Shown: positions 1 through 5,789 of the stretch, piece by piece
Numbering within the stretch: position 1 is the first letter of the stretch
Layout: every line of letters starts with the position of its first letter
Assembly: GCA_030596265.1 (NCBI GenBank)
Contig: JAUVKM010000156.1
Location: 1-5,789 of the forward strand
DNA length: 5,789 nt
Source of the DNA: Candidatus Cloacimonadota bacterium
GTDB taxonomy: Bacteria; Cloacimonadota; Cloacimonadia; Cloacimonadales; TCS61
Reading direction: 5' to 3'
Translations under genes and position numbers: made by a program
Notes under the pieces: generated by a model
The model's database searches: none
What the model saw: the letters and a program-made list of their open reading frames with translations, nothing else
Told to the model about the DNA's origin: nothing

Positions 1-1832
1 CTGAAACTAAAGTATATTTAACTCTTAATACATTGATCAAGAATTCTGAACTTCCTAAGCTGCTTGATGTGCTTTACCAAGTCTCACAAACATCTCTCTC
101 ATCAATAATAATTCAGGATTGGGGTGTATACTATCTTGTACATAAATTCTTCCCAGACGTTACACTTCATGCCAGTACTCAGATGGCTTTTCACAATTCA
201 ATTGGAGCCGAGTTTGCCAAGCGTAAAAACTTTGAACGTGTGATCATGGCAAGAGAACTTACTTTAGAAGAACTGAGGATAATCAGCAAAAAAAGTAGAA
301 TCGAGTTAGAGATATTTATTCATGGAGCATTGTGTTATTCATTTTCCGGTTTGTGTCTTTTCAGCAGCTTCTTAGGTGGAATGAGTGCAAATCGAGGTCA
401 ATGCAGACAGCCTTGTAGAAGAACATTCAAATCTGGAGAGAAAGAAAATTACTTCTTTAGTTTAAAAGATAACCAGCAAATTGAAATCGTGCCGGAGCTG
501 ATGAAGATGGGAATATCATCACTAAAGGTAGAAGGACGAATGAAATCTGCTGAATATGTTAATCGTGTTGCAAGAGCATATCGTATGGTCATTGATGATC
601 CCAATAAAATACAGCAAGCTAAGCAGCTTCTCTCTTTCGACATGGGAAGAGAAAAAACTTCCTACTTTTTAGGTGGGAATGTATCTAACGCTATTACTGA
701 AAACCCATTCATCGGAATTCATATTGGAGAGATAACAAAAACCAAAGGAACAGAGTTTTCTTTCACAACTTCTGAAGAGCTCAAACAAAACTATCGAATC
801 CGTGTTCAACCCCAGAATGGAATGGATAGCAAGGCAATAAAGTTAAAAACTGAATATGGTTTTACTGAAATAGAAAGTGGTGGAATTGTTAATCTGAATT
901 TTACACAAGAAAGTTTTATGAAAGGTGATAAAGTCTTTTTAATTGGAGCACCTACCGAAAAATTCCGCACAAAATTCCAACTAGACGGTAAAAGATTAAT
1001 TCTTTCTCTTCCAACAAAGAAGAAACAAAACATCCTTAATAGAATTGGTTCTGGGAAACAGATACATCGTGATGAATTATTTATTCGAATTAACTCATTA
1101 CGCTGGTTTCGGAAATTGTATCTGGATAAATTTAACCAACTCATCTTGAACTTAACTAAAAGTGAATGGTGCCAACTTGATCTAAAATCACCGTTTATGA
1201 GAAAGAATATTCATAAGTTCATAATAGAACTTCCAAAGTTCATACCTGAAGATGATGTAAGTTATTATCGTGATCTTTGTTTGAATTTTTCACGACAGGG
1301 AATTAAGAATTTCATGATAAGTCATATATCACAAAAATTGTTATTGCCAATTGGAATCAGGTCGTCCGTCAATGAAAATGTGTACATGCTTAATGATGCA
1401 GCGATCCAATTCATCAAAGAAGATAATGCTGCTTTATATATTTACCCATATGAATTTGATTATGAAAATCTTATAGCCGGTAAAGATAGAAATGGAATTG
1501 TTCCTCTTTATTTTTATCCTGAATTATTTCATTCAAGAATGCCTATAAAAATGAGCAAACCTGATCCTGATGGCTATTCACACTTCAAAGATAGAGATCA
1601 TTCATTTAGAAAAACTGTACGTGATGGTATTACAATCGTTATTCCTGAATTACCTGTCTCACTCTTTCAATATAAAGATGATATTCATAAGAATGGTTTC
1701 CGTAGGTTTCTAATTGATCTCTCTCATGTTAAACCATCACAAAATACTTTTAATAGATTACAAAAAAGATATAAATATCCTGAAGCAGAACAACCAGGTT
1801 ATGGATTTAATTATAAGTTAGGGTTAAGTTGA
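1..1832 (+). CDS. U32-family protein (peptidase U32 / RNA-hydroxylase-like), 5' truncated by window
   Basis: The reading frame is open from the first complete codon at base 3 (ETKVYLTLNTL...) to the TGA at 1830-1832, giving 609 visible residues. A TTG at 33 is not the start: the upstream codons encode the strand normally found before it in U32 proteins, so roughly 70 N-terminal residues are probably missing. The U32 signature lies at about residues 102-138 (EIFIHGALC, then SANRGQCRQPC), with four cysteines at 111, 118, 134 and 138 that could hold an iron-sulfur cluster. It is followed by SLKDNQQ (about 153-159) and LKVEGRMKSAEYV, also typical of the family. The C-terminus ends in a family-like FNYKLGL. 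Characterised U32 relatives include RlhA and TrhP, which act in RNA C5-hydroxylation, and UbiU/UbiV in quinone hydroxylation. The KDN motif and overall length recall RlhA, but the substrate here is not settled. The family assignment is firm; protease activity should not be assumed. Confidence 0.9.
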   Translation, partial: ETKVYLTLNTLIKNSELPKLLDVLYQVSQTSLSSIIIQDWGVYYLVHKFFPDVTLHASTQMAFHNSIGAEFAKRKNFERVIMARELTLEELRIISKKSRIELEIFIHGALCYSFSGLCLFSSFLGGMSANRGQCRQPCRRTFKSGEKENYFFSLKDNQQIEIVPELMKMGISSLKVEGRMKSAEYVNRVARAYRMVIDDPNKIQQAKQLLSFDMGREKTSYFLGGNVSNAITENPFIGIHIGEITKTKGTEFSFTTSEELKQNYRIRVQPQNGMDSKAIKLKTEYGFTEIESGGIVNLNFTQESFMKGDKVFLIGAPTEKFRTKFQLDGKRLILSLPTKKKQNILNRIGSGKQIHRDELFIRINSLRWFRKLYLDKFNQLILNLTKSEWCQLDLKSPFMRKNIHKFIIELPKFIPEDDVSYYRDLCLNFSRQGIKNFMISHISQKLLLPIGIRSSVNENVYMLNDAAIQFIKEDNAALYIYPYEFDYENLIAGKDRNGIVPLYFYPELFHSRMPIKMSKPDPDGYSHFKDRDHSFRKTVRDGITIVIPELPVSLFQYKDDIHKNGFRRFLIDLSHVKPSQNTFNRLQKRYKYPEAEQPGYGFNYKLGLS

Positions 1833-1839
1833 GCAAAAA

Positions 1840-1867
1840 AAAAGCTCGATCTTCTGATCGAGCTTTT
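1840..1867. terminator. Bidirectional intrinsic terminator between convergent genes
   Basis: A perfect 11-bp stem (AAAAGCTCGAT at 1840-1850, ATCGAGCTTTT at 1857-1867) encloses a six-base loop, CTTCTG. On the minus strand the stem runs into nine T's (complement of A's 1835-1843), a strong signal 16 bases after the cold-shock stop codon. On the plus strand the stem begins 7 bases after the U32 stop and is followed by TTTT and, a little further on, a second T-run at 1873-1879. It therefore probably ends both transcripts, more strongly the minus-strand one. Confidence 0.9.
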
Positions 1868-1883
1868 ACTGATTTTTTTAGAG

Positions 1884-2084
1884 TTAAACTCTTGTAACGT
1901 TTATGGCTCTTGGACCTTTATCGCTTTCTTCAACGTCAAAAGTTACTTTTTCGCCTTCGTTAAGTGTTTTGAATCCATCACCACTAATGTTTGAATGATG
2001 ACAAAAATAATCGTTTCCATCTTCACATGATAAAAAACCAAAACCTTTTTTCTCGTTAAACCATTTTACTGTGCCGTTTTTCAT
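1884..2084 (-). CDS. Cold-shock domain protein (CspA family)
   Basis: This 66-residue protein is a single cold-shock domain, a five-stranded beta barrel that binds single-stranded RNA/DNA and acts as an RNA chaperone in the cytoplasm. It opens with the family-typical [15 protein letters not shown], including RNP1 (KGFGFL, residues 13-18). RNP2 is present but unusual: YFCHH (26-30), where CspA has VFVHF. The end, [21 protein letters not shown], is also standard, and length matches the family (65-75 residues). The start is fixed by AGGAG at 2092-2096, seven bases before the ATG. The gene has a long leader with inverted repeats and its own candidate promoter, and it ends at the shared terminator. 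The family contains both cold-induced and constitutive members; the leader hints at induction but does not prove it. Confidence 0.96.
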   Translation of the reverse strand: MKNGTVKWFNEKKGFGFLSCEDGNDYFCHHSNISGDGFKTLNEGEKVTFDVEESDKGPRAINVTRV

Positions 2085-2200
2085 TTTCTTTCTCCTACTA
2101 ATTTTGCGGGATTTATCCCAAGTGAAATCATTTTAATACTACACAATTAATTCCATAAAACTATGGGATAAATTTTTCACGTATTAGAATTTCTAATCAC
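2085..2200 (-). promoter_or_regulatory. Structured 5' leader of the cold-shock gene (candidate RNA thermosensor)
   Basis: If transcription starts near 2200, the leader is about 115 nt. It contains a 10-bp perfect inverted repeat (ATTTATCCCA at 2111-2120 with TGGGATAAAT at 2164-2173). Each arm can alternatively join a local hairpin. Near the ribosome site, GGGA/TCCC within 2108-2119 forms a tight hairpin; further upstream, CCATA/TATGG (2153-2157 with 2162-2166) forms another, extendable over A/U pairs with two mismatches. A six-base pair TTTCAC/GTGAAA (2122-2127 with 2175-2180) crosses the long-range stem, as in a pseudoknot. The folds are mutually exclusive, as in temperature-responsive leaders such as E. 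coli cspA. The repeats are directly visible; the switch is inferred. Confidence 0.45.
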
Positions 2201-2207
2201 ACGAACA

Positions 2208-2236
2208 CAAAAAATAAACGCTAACTAATTTGTCAA
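2208..2236 (-). promoter_or_regulatory. Candidate promoter for the cold-shock gene
   Basis: Read on the minus strand, a perfect TTGACA lies at 2236-2231, in the right place for a -35 box. No TATAAT-like box follows at the usual 17 bases. The best downstream elements are TATTTT (2216-2211, 14-base spacing) and the wider TA-T6-G (2216-2208), which is one base longer than the Bacteroidota -7 motif TAnnTTTG. Transcription would begin near 2200. A 15-base palindrome (ATTAGAA-T-TTCTAAT, 2183-2197) sits just downstream and could be an operator or the first leader hairpin. Confidence 0.4.
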
Positions 2237-2278
2237 CATCATTTTAATAAAAATTAATTTATTACATTTACCTGTGGG

Positions 2279-4324
2279 TTAAATTATCAGATTATTCTTT
2301 ATTTTCTCAGCTACTATTTTCTCAATTAATCCTTTTTTGGGAATGAAGGGAAGTGTAATGTGATCGGTTTTATTAAATTCATCATTATATTCAATTGCTG
2401 TTTCGATAGAATTTTCATTTCTCGCCCAGGCACGACGTGCAACTCCACACATAACATCCCATGGAAAGGCTCTCTCAAGAATAAAATCTACTCTTTCACT
2501 TCCATCTAACACCATACCGAATCCACTGTTAGAAACCTTACCAATTCCAACGCCACCACCATTATGCAACGTAACCATACTCATGCCACGTGCAGCATTT
2601 CCAGCATAACATTCAGTACTCATTTCTGCCATAATATTAGAGCCATCCTTAATATTAGAGGTTTCTCTATAAGGTGAATCAGTCCCTCCGGTATCATGAT
2701 GATCTCTACCAAGCATAATTGGACCAACTACACCTTTGCGAACCATATCATTAAATTTAAGAGCGATAGCAAGCCTTCCAGGTGCATCCTGATAAAGTAT
2801 GCGAGCTTGTGTTCCAACAACCAACTTATTTTTCATCGCATCACGAACCCATATATAATTATCCATATCCTGATAACGTAGTTCTGCACGAAGATTTTTT
2901 ATTATCTCTGCTGCTGCATTATCTGTTTTTACTAGATCTTCTATCTTTCCTGATAGACAAACCCAGCGGAACGGACCGTAACCAAAATCAAAAAGTTCAG
3001 GACCCAGCATATCTTCTACATAACTTGGAAAGATAAAACCGTCGTACGTGTTTTCCGGATTCTTAGAAATTTCTTTCACACCTGCATCGTAAACCGCTTT
3101 CATAAAGCTGTTGCCATAATCGAAAAAATAGGTTCCGTTTGCGACAAGTTTCTTTATCGCTCTAAAATGTCTTTCTAAAGATTTATCAACTAGCTCACAG
3201 AATTCTTTTCGGTTTTCAGATATTTTTTTTGTGCGTTCATCAAAGGTGAGACTTTGTGGGCAATATCCACCCTCATAAGCTGCATGACAAGAAGTCTGAT
3301 CAGAAAGAAGATCGATATGAATATTTTCTTTCACCGCATATTCTAAAAGATCAACAATATTTCCATGATAAGCTATAGAAACACTTTGCTTGTTTTTTAC
3401 ATATTCTGCAGCCATTACAAATGTGTCTTCTGGGGATTTTACGATTTTTCCAACCCAACCTTGTTCATGACGTGTTTCAATTCTGGATAAATCAACCTCA
3501 GCAAAAACACCAACTCCATTAGCAATTTCAACTGCTTTCGGTTGTGCGCCGCTCATTCCGCCTAAACCGGATGAAACAAATAATTTACCTCTTAAATCTC
3601 CATCTGCAGGAACACCGAGCTTCATTCTTCCGGCAATGAGGATTGTGTTATAAGTTCCATGCACAATACCCTGAGGTCCAATATACATCCAGCCTCCGGC
3701 TGTCATCTGACCATAATTTGCAACACCAAGGGCATTCGCACGATTAAAATCTGCCTGATTATCAAACTCACCTATAATCAAGCCATTTGTATTTATCACA
3801 CGTGGAGAATTGGGCGAAGATCTGAACAAACCGAGAGGATGTCCACTCATGACTACAAGTGTATTTTCATGGGTAAGATTCTCCAAATATTTCTTTATGA
3901 GAAGGTATTGCATCCAGTTTTGGCAAACAGCACCTGTCTCGCCATAAGTTACAAGTTCGTAAGGATAAAGCGCAGTTGCAAAATCTAAATTATTATCTAT
4001 CATTACCTGAAAGGACTTTCCTTCCAGACATTTCCCTTTATATTCTTCTACTGGTTTACCATAAATTTTTTCTTTCGGTCGGAAACGGTAGCCATAAATA
4101 TGACCTTGTCCTATTAGTTCATCCAGAAATTCCGGGGCGATTTCTTCGTGTAACACTTCTGGAATGTAACGTAATGCGTTTTTTAGTGCAAGTTCAATTT
4201 CCGGTTTATTCAGATTCATTTCACGATGAGGTGCTCGACGAATTCCTTCTATAAATTTAGGATATTCCGGTAAAACAGGATCTAATTTTATTTTCATTGA
4301 TTCTGAAATTTCTGAATTGCTCAT
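2279..4324 (-). CDS. hutU: Urocanate hydratase (urocanase), long form
   Basis: Urocanate hydratase adds water to urocanate to give 4-imidazolone-5-propionate, the second step of histidine degradation, using tightly bound NAD+ as an electrophile in the cytoplasm. The 681-residue protein shows the family landmarks in order: YGETGAVCQNW (127-137), QMTAGGWMYIGPQGI (206-220), SSGLGGMSGAQP (251-262, in the NAD-binding region), SDQTS (341-345), FRWVCLSG (452-459), RDHHDTGGTDSP (540-551) and HNGGGVGIG (587-595). It belongs to the long class of about 670 residues, which includes animal urocanase, rather than the 550-residue Pseudomonas/Bacillus class. The stretch aligning with the short-form GLPARICW signature reads GTQARILYQD (504-513), so the classical cysteine is leucine. 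The start ATG is preceded by GGAG at 4330-4333 with five-base spacing. That site lies inside the end of the upstream gene, whose stop codon is one base away, so translation is probably coupled. No other hut gene is visible. There is no convincing terminator after the stop. Confidence 0.96.
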   Translation of the reverse strand: MSNSEISESMKIKLDPVLPEYPKFIEGIRRAPHREMNLNKPEIELALKNALRYIPEVLHEEIAPEFLDELIGQGHIYGYRFRPKEKIYGKPVEEYKGKCLEGKSFQVMIDNNLDFATALYPYELVTYGETGAVCQNWMQYLLIKKYLENLTHENTLVVMSGHPLGLFRSSPNSPRVINTNGLIIGEFDNQADFNRANALGVANYGQMTAGGWMYIGPQGIVHGTYNTILIAGRMKLGVPADGDLRGKLFVSSGLGGMSGAQPKAVEIANGVGVFAEVDLSRIETRHEQGWVGKIVKSPEDTFVMAAEYVKNKQSVSIAYHGNIVDLLEYAVKENIHIDLLSDQTSCHAAYEGGYCPQSLTFDERTKKISENRKEFCELVDKSLERHFRAIKKLVANGTYFFDYGNSFMKAVYDAGVKEISKNPENTYDGFIFPSYVEDMLGPELFDFGYGPFRWVCLSGKIEDLVKTDNAAAEIIKNLRAELRYQDMDNYIWVRDAMKNKLVVGTQARILYQDAPGRLAIALKFNDMVRKGVVGPIMLGRDHHDTGGTDSPYRETSNIKDGSNIMAEMSTECYAGNAARGMSMVTLHNGGGVGIGKVSNSGFGMVLDGSERVDFILERAFPWDVMCGVARRAWARNENSIETAIEYNDEFNKTDHITLPFIPKKGLIEKIVAEKIKNNLII

Positions 4325-4325
4325 T

Positions 4326-5138
4326 TTATCTCCGCTTTGTAATTATGCCTGTATCTAATAAATTTTTTGAAACTATATGTTCTTCTTTTAATATCTTATC
4401 TATAAGTTTTTCTAATTCGTCCACAATTTCTATAGAAATTTTATTATTATTTTCTTCTGTTAATACGCATACATGATCAATATTAGTTGGAACAAGATCT
4501 GGGATAAAGCCTTTTTCCAATTTCTCGGTTAATATAATTGCTCTGGATTTACTGAACGCATTTTTAGAGAGACCAGCAAGATGATCTAGAAATAACATAT
4601 TTTCATTTCCAAGAATTTTGAAAGTATGGAATACTATTAGCGGGAGAATACTCGTATGTTTCTCAAAATTCCTTTTACCGGAAACACGATAATGAAGATC
4701 AACTTTTTGACCTAGTAAAAGCATTTCCGGAGATATAGATTGTTTGAAACGAAGATTCTTTTCCAATGTATTGAAACTAGTAGGAGAAAATACGTAATTC
4801 ATATTAAAGTTGCCGCATCCCCAAAAAATACCTGTATGATTAATTATACTCTGTCTCTTCATAATTACAGAAACAAGGTCATGAAGGTAATTCACAGAAA
4901 ATATTGGAGAGTCCTCAGTAAATCCTTTAATATTAAGTTTATTAAATTTATATTTACTGTTTGTTATAGAATCTCGAAAAACATTGAGCATTTCAACAAT
5001 TTCTTTGTTCGATCCATTGCTCACTTCAATTGCCTTTGAAATCTTATTCCATTTGATATAAATTTCATGAAGATACATCTTATTAACAGGATTTTTTTCT
5101 TCTTTTAGCATTTTGCTTAAAATTTCATTATAAAACAT
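4326..5138 (-). CDS. Unknown protein, first gene of the hutU operon
   Basis: I do not recognise this 270-residue protein. It has no signal peptide and no clear membrane segment. It is lysine- and asparagine-rich, with a helical-looking N-terminus (1-60) and a charged C-terminal helix (about 235-255). The middle (about 138-230) alternates hydrophobic strands (ILPLIVFHTFKIL 164-176; RAIILTE 199-205; HVCVLTE 222-228) with a helix, an alpha/beta layout. The order GQKVDL (143-148), then LPLIVFHTFK, faintly recalls the D...ExK core of PD-(D/E)XK restriction enzymes of the Bpu10I type, but the expected Glu and Lys are not there, so no function is assigned. The ATG has AGAGG four bases upstream (5143-5147). 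The gene ends one base before hutU and carries the hutU ribosome site. Hand-sampled lines give about 28% GC against about 40% in hutU, suggesting separate ancestry. The continuous 270-codon frame, good start site and tight coupling support a real gene. Confidence 0.8.
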   Translation of the reverse strand: MFYNEILSKMLKEEKNPVNKMYLHEIYIKWNKISKAIEVSNGSNKEIVEMLNVFRDSITNSKYKFNKLNIKGFTEDSPIFSVNYLHDLVSVIMKRQSIINHTGIFWGCGNFNMNYVFSPTSFNTLEKNLRFKQSISPEMLLLGQKVDLHYRVSGKRNFEKHTSILPLIVFHTFKILGNENMLFLDHLAGLSKNAFSKSRAIILTEKLEKGFIPDLVPTNIDHVCVLTEENNNKISIEIVDELEKLIDKILKEEHIVSKNLLDTGIITKRR

Positions 5139-5181
5139 AATACCTCTTTCTTAGAACTATATGATTTTGCTACTAATAGTT

Positions 5182-5220
5182 TTAACAATGTTAATTCTAT
5201 AGAGTTATCTTTTTTGTCAA
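5182..5220 (-). promoter_or_regulatory. Candidate promoter and operator of the unknown gene-hutU operon
   Basis: On the minus strand TTGACA (5220-5215) is followed after 15 bases by TAGAAT (5199-5194), part of TATAGAAT. This would start transcription near 5187, about 49 bases before the ATG at 5138. The spacing is short of the ideal 17. A 13-base palindrome, TTAAC-AAT-GTTAA (5182-5194), touches the -10 box and covers the expected start point, where a repressor could act. In such AT-rich DNA a palindrome of this size can arise by chance. Confidence 0.35.
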
Positions 5221-5255
5221 ATGACTTATCAGATATTTCTAAATCTATTATTGAG

Positions 5256-5261
5256 TTGACA
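5256..5261 (+). promoter_or_regulatory. TTGACA box upstream of the amidohydrolase
   Basis: A perfect TTGACA lies 38 bases before the amidohydrolase ATG and faces the opposite TTGACA at 5215-5220, 35 bases away. As a -35 box it would put the start of transcription almost on the ribosome site, and the sequence 17 bases downstream (TCTCTT) is a poor -10. It may be part of a promoter with unusual spacing, half of a protein-binding site, or chance. Confidence 0.2.
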
Positions 5262-5299
5262 ATATTTTACCGCAAATTTCTCTTCTATTTGAGGTTAAG

Positions 5300-5789
5300 A
5301 TGATAATTTTAAAGAATGCATTTATCTTAGATGGGGAAAAGACACATATATCTGATATATCTTATAACGAAAAGATCATACAAATTGGGAATAATATAAA
5401 ACCAGAAAAAGGGGTTGAAGTTATCGATCTCCATGGAAAATTACTTATACCTGGTTGTATTGATGCTCATGTGCATTTCAATGATCCGGGATTTACTGAT
5501 CGTGAAGATTTTACTTCCGGCACAACAGCCGCAGCCTGCGGAGGAATAACTACCATTATTGATATGCCATGCACTTCCATCCCTGCCGTAACAAATCTTG
5601 AAAACTTAAACAAAAAATTGATCGTTATCGAACCTAAAGCTGTTATAGATTTTGCTCTTTGGGGTGGAATTAGAAAAAATGATCTACCATTAGATTATGA
5701 AATGATCCATGAACTTCGGGATGCCGGAGTTGTAGGGTTTAAAATTTATACAATTTCGGGTATGAAAACATTTGCAGCTCTTTCCTATA
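5300..5789 (+). CDS. Cyclic amidohydrolase (allantoinase/dihydroorotase/hydantoinase family), 3' truncated by window
   Basis: The frame starts at ATG 5300 (MIILKNAFILDGEKTHISD), with GAGG at 5291-5294 five bases upstream, and stays open to the window end: 163 visible residues of an expected 430-460. The N-terminal beta segment leads to IPGCIDAHVHFNDPG (50-64), where H57 and H59 are the first two metal ligands of the amidohydrolase superfamily. EDFTSGTTAAACGGITTIID (69-88) and MPCTSIPAVTN (89-99) follow. VVGFKIY (144-150) contains K148, in the position of the carboxylated lysine that bridges the two metals. HFNDPG plus MP..SIP.VT is closer to allantoinase/hydantoinase-type enzymes than to housekeeping dihydroorotase (HLREPG, MPNT). 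The substrate is unresolved, and the missing C-terminal two thirds hold the remaining ligands. Its position, divergent from the hutU operon, would fit degradation of a nitrogen heterocycle, but this is context only. It is not imidazolonepropionase, whose metal motif differs. Confidence 0.88.
   Translation, partial: MIILKNAFILDGEKTHISDISYNEKIIQIGNNIKPEKGVEVIDLHGKLLIPGCIDAHVHFNDPGFTDREDFTSGTTAAACGGITTIIDMPCTSIPAVTNLENLNKKLIVIEPKAVIDFALWGGIRKNDLPLDYEMIHELRDAGVVGFKIYTISGMKTFAALSY

Noticed and set aside
33..35. TTG at 33 as the start of the U32 gene
   Set aside because: The frame is open upstream to base 3 and encodes VYLTLNTL, a conserved U32 strand, so the gene begins before the window.
449..1144. 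Two minus-strand open frames inside the U32 gene (64 and 112 codons)
   Set aside because: They lie antisense within a well-supported coding region, show no family motifs and are best explained as shadows.
2237..2265. A/T-only hairpin after hutU as an intrinsic terminator
   Set aside because: The stem is six A/U pairs with no GC and no distinct U-tract; such repeats are expected by chance in this AT-rich spacer.
2696..4254. Four plus-strand open frames antisense to hutU
   Set aside because: They overlap one another or the conserved hutU frame, their translations look like antisense residue usage, and no domain is recognisable.
4740..5039. Plus-strand 99-codon frame antisense to the unknown gene
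   Set aside because: The minus-strand frame is longer, has a better ribosome site and is coupled to hutU; the plus-strand frame shows no domain or start signal.
5300..5789. Amidohydrolase as imidazolonepropionase (the next hut enzyme)
   Set aside because: Imidazolonepropionase carries a D-x-H-T-H-type metal motif and lacks HVHFNDPG; the visible motifs belong to the cyclic-amide group.

Overview
This 5.8 kb window is AT-rich bacterial DNA with five genes, two of them cut by the window edges, and no tRNA, rRNA, insertion sequence or CRISPR array that I can see. The gene set is a large U32-family protein, a cold-shock protein, a long-form urocanate hydratase and a hydantoinase/allantoinase-type amidohydrolase. 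It fits an amino-acid-using bacterium, perhaps an anaerobe of the Bacteroidota/Cloacimonadota type. That placement is an impression from protein style and base composition, not something the sequence proves.

Layout. Positions 1-1832 (+) hold the 3' part of a U32-family protein; its true start lies before the window. It converges on a small cold-shock gene (1884-2084, -), and both end at a shared bidirectional hairpin terminator (1840-1867). Upstream of the cold-shock gene lie about 190 bases of leader and promoter. The leader carries several inverted repeats that cannot all form together, suggesting a structured cold-shock mRNA leader. Next on the minus strand come urocanate hydratase (2279-4324) and, one base upstream of it, an unrecognised 270-residue gene (4326-5138). 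Those two form a tight operon with the unknown gene first. A 161-base divergent intergenic region (5139-5299) separates this operon from a plus-strand cyclic amidohydrolase that starts at 5300 and runs off the window end.

How they may work together. Urocanate hydratase performs the second step of histidine degradation. The divergent amidohydrolase belongs to a family that opens cyclic amides (allantoin, hydantoins, dihydropyrimidines, dihydroorotate), so this half of the window may concern use of nitrogen heterocycles. No other hut gene is visible. The unknown first gene of the operon has much lower GC than urocanate hydratase (hand-sampled lines about 28% versus about 40%), which suggests a different origin. 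No known or clearly new multi-gene system is evident. The best leads are the unknown gene coupled to hutU and the cold-shock leader RNA.
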